In this document: positions 21,182 through 21,333 of the stretch, piece by piece
How the letters are laid out: each line of letters opens with the position of its first letter
How positions within the stretch are numbered: the stretch's first letter is position 1
Source: a virus
Length of the DNA stretch: 21,333 nt
Reading direction: 5' to 3' (one strand)
Virus record (IMG/VR): IMGVR_UViG_3300036398_003367
Span: 1-21,333 of that record
Translations under genes and position numbers: made by a program
The notes under the pieces: generated by a model
What the model saw: the letters and a program-made list of their open reading frames with translations, nothing else
What the model was told of the DNA's origin: nothing
The model's database searches: none

Positions 21182-21218
21182 CTAGTCGACCAGTATTTCA
21201 GATTTACCAAAATGTTAA
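21182..21218. repeat. 37-bp direct repeat, copy B
   Basis: Partner of 20685-20721, on the same strand 497 bp away. It starts CTAGTCGAC and ends AGATTTACCAAAATGTTAA. The palindromic part is degenerate here (TAGTCGACCA). Confidence 0.7.
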
Positions 21219-21333
21219 TATGCATTTATTTTGTATGATCCAGGGTATTAAAATGTCCGTTTTGTCCATACAGTGCGCCCATACATTATTAACTTTGAGC
21301 GTGAGTGTGATGCTAATCACAAAAATAGTTTAA

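Larger units (their letters stand above)
20879..21333. other. Right-end region without a convincing gene (about 455 bp)
   Basis: Reading frames here lack ribosome sites and look random on both strands. Visible items are the second 37-bp repeat, a leftward promoter-like pair at 21113-21142, and C-rich 'CCCCTATACCCCT' at 20940-20953. It may be a control region, replication origin or genome end; none of these can be shown from sequence alone. Confidence 0.55.

Noticed and set aside
21079-21333. Rightward 84-codon frame ending at the window edge
   Set aside because: It has no ribosome site, contains the second 37-bp repeat, and has no coherent protein features.

Overview
This is a segment of an AT-rich double-stranded DNA tailed phage, or a prophage-like or metagenomic phage contig. 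Most of it is a dense array of tail-fibre or adsorption genes. It also carries a phage-type class II ribonucleotide reductase, a glycosyltransferase, lysis-type genes, three tRNA genes and an HNH endonuclease. The host cannot be fixed from sequence alone. Two short genes appear to be leaderless (a -10 box exactly 6 nt before ATG), and the lytic-transglycosylase and holin-like genes look like those of actinobacteriophages. My best guess is therefore a low-GC actinobacterial host, for example a freshwater lineage. This is inference.

Layout. (1) Positions 1-14686, all leftward: at least twelve consecutive structural genes, nearly all fibre-like, separated by 2-35 nt or overlapping, mostly with a GGAG-type ribosome site; one stop codon (TAG or TAA) often forms part of the next site. 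The proteins are assembled from a small kit of parts: three N-terminal tags, a jelly-roll-like QRG...SAEL receptor-binding-type module in four proteins, and two different self-cleaving C-terminal chaperone domains (S74 and G2). The 1126-residue fibre has internal duplications. (2) 14712-15071: a hairpin terminator, a small holin-like gene with an EF-hand-like loop, and its own promoter lying in the 3' end of the next gene. (3) 15055-18061, leftward: nrdJ-type ribonucleotide reductase and a GT-B glycosyltransferase. (4) 18085-19473, rightward from a divergent promoter: lytic transglycosylase followed by four overlapping small genes. (5) 19477-19913, rightward: a promoter-to-terminator unit without a convincing ORF (probable small RNA of about 100 nt), then a leaderless small beta-rich protein gene. 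(6) 19915-20843, leftward: tRNA-Arg(UCU), tRNA-Gly(UCC), tRNA-Asn(GUU), an HNH endonuclease and two tiny zinc-finger proteins of 37 and 35 residues. (7) 20879-21333: no convincing gene, but a 37-bp direct repeat and operator-like palindromes.

How the parts fit: the fibre array would give host recognition, with several candidate receptor-binding proteins. The reductase supplies dNTPs for phage replication. The tRNAs read AGA, GGA and AAC, codons that suit an AT-rich phage. The transglycosylase and holin candidate would serve lysis. The glycosyltransferase could modify virion, host surface or DNA. The right end looks like a regulatory region.
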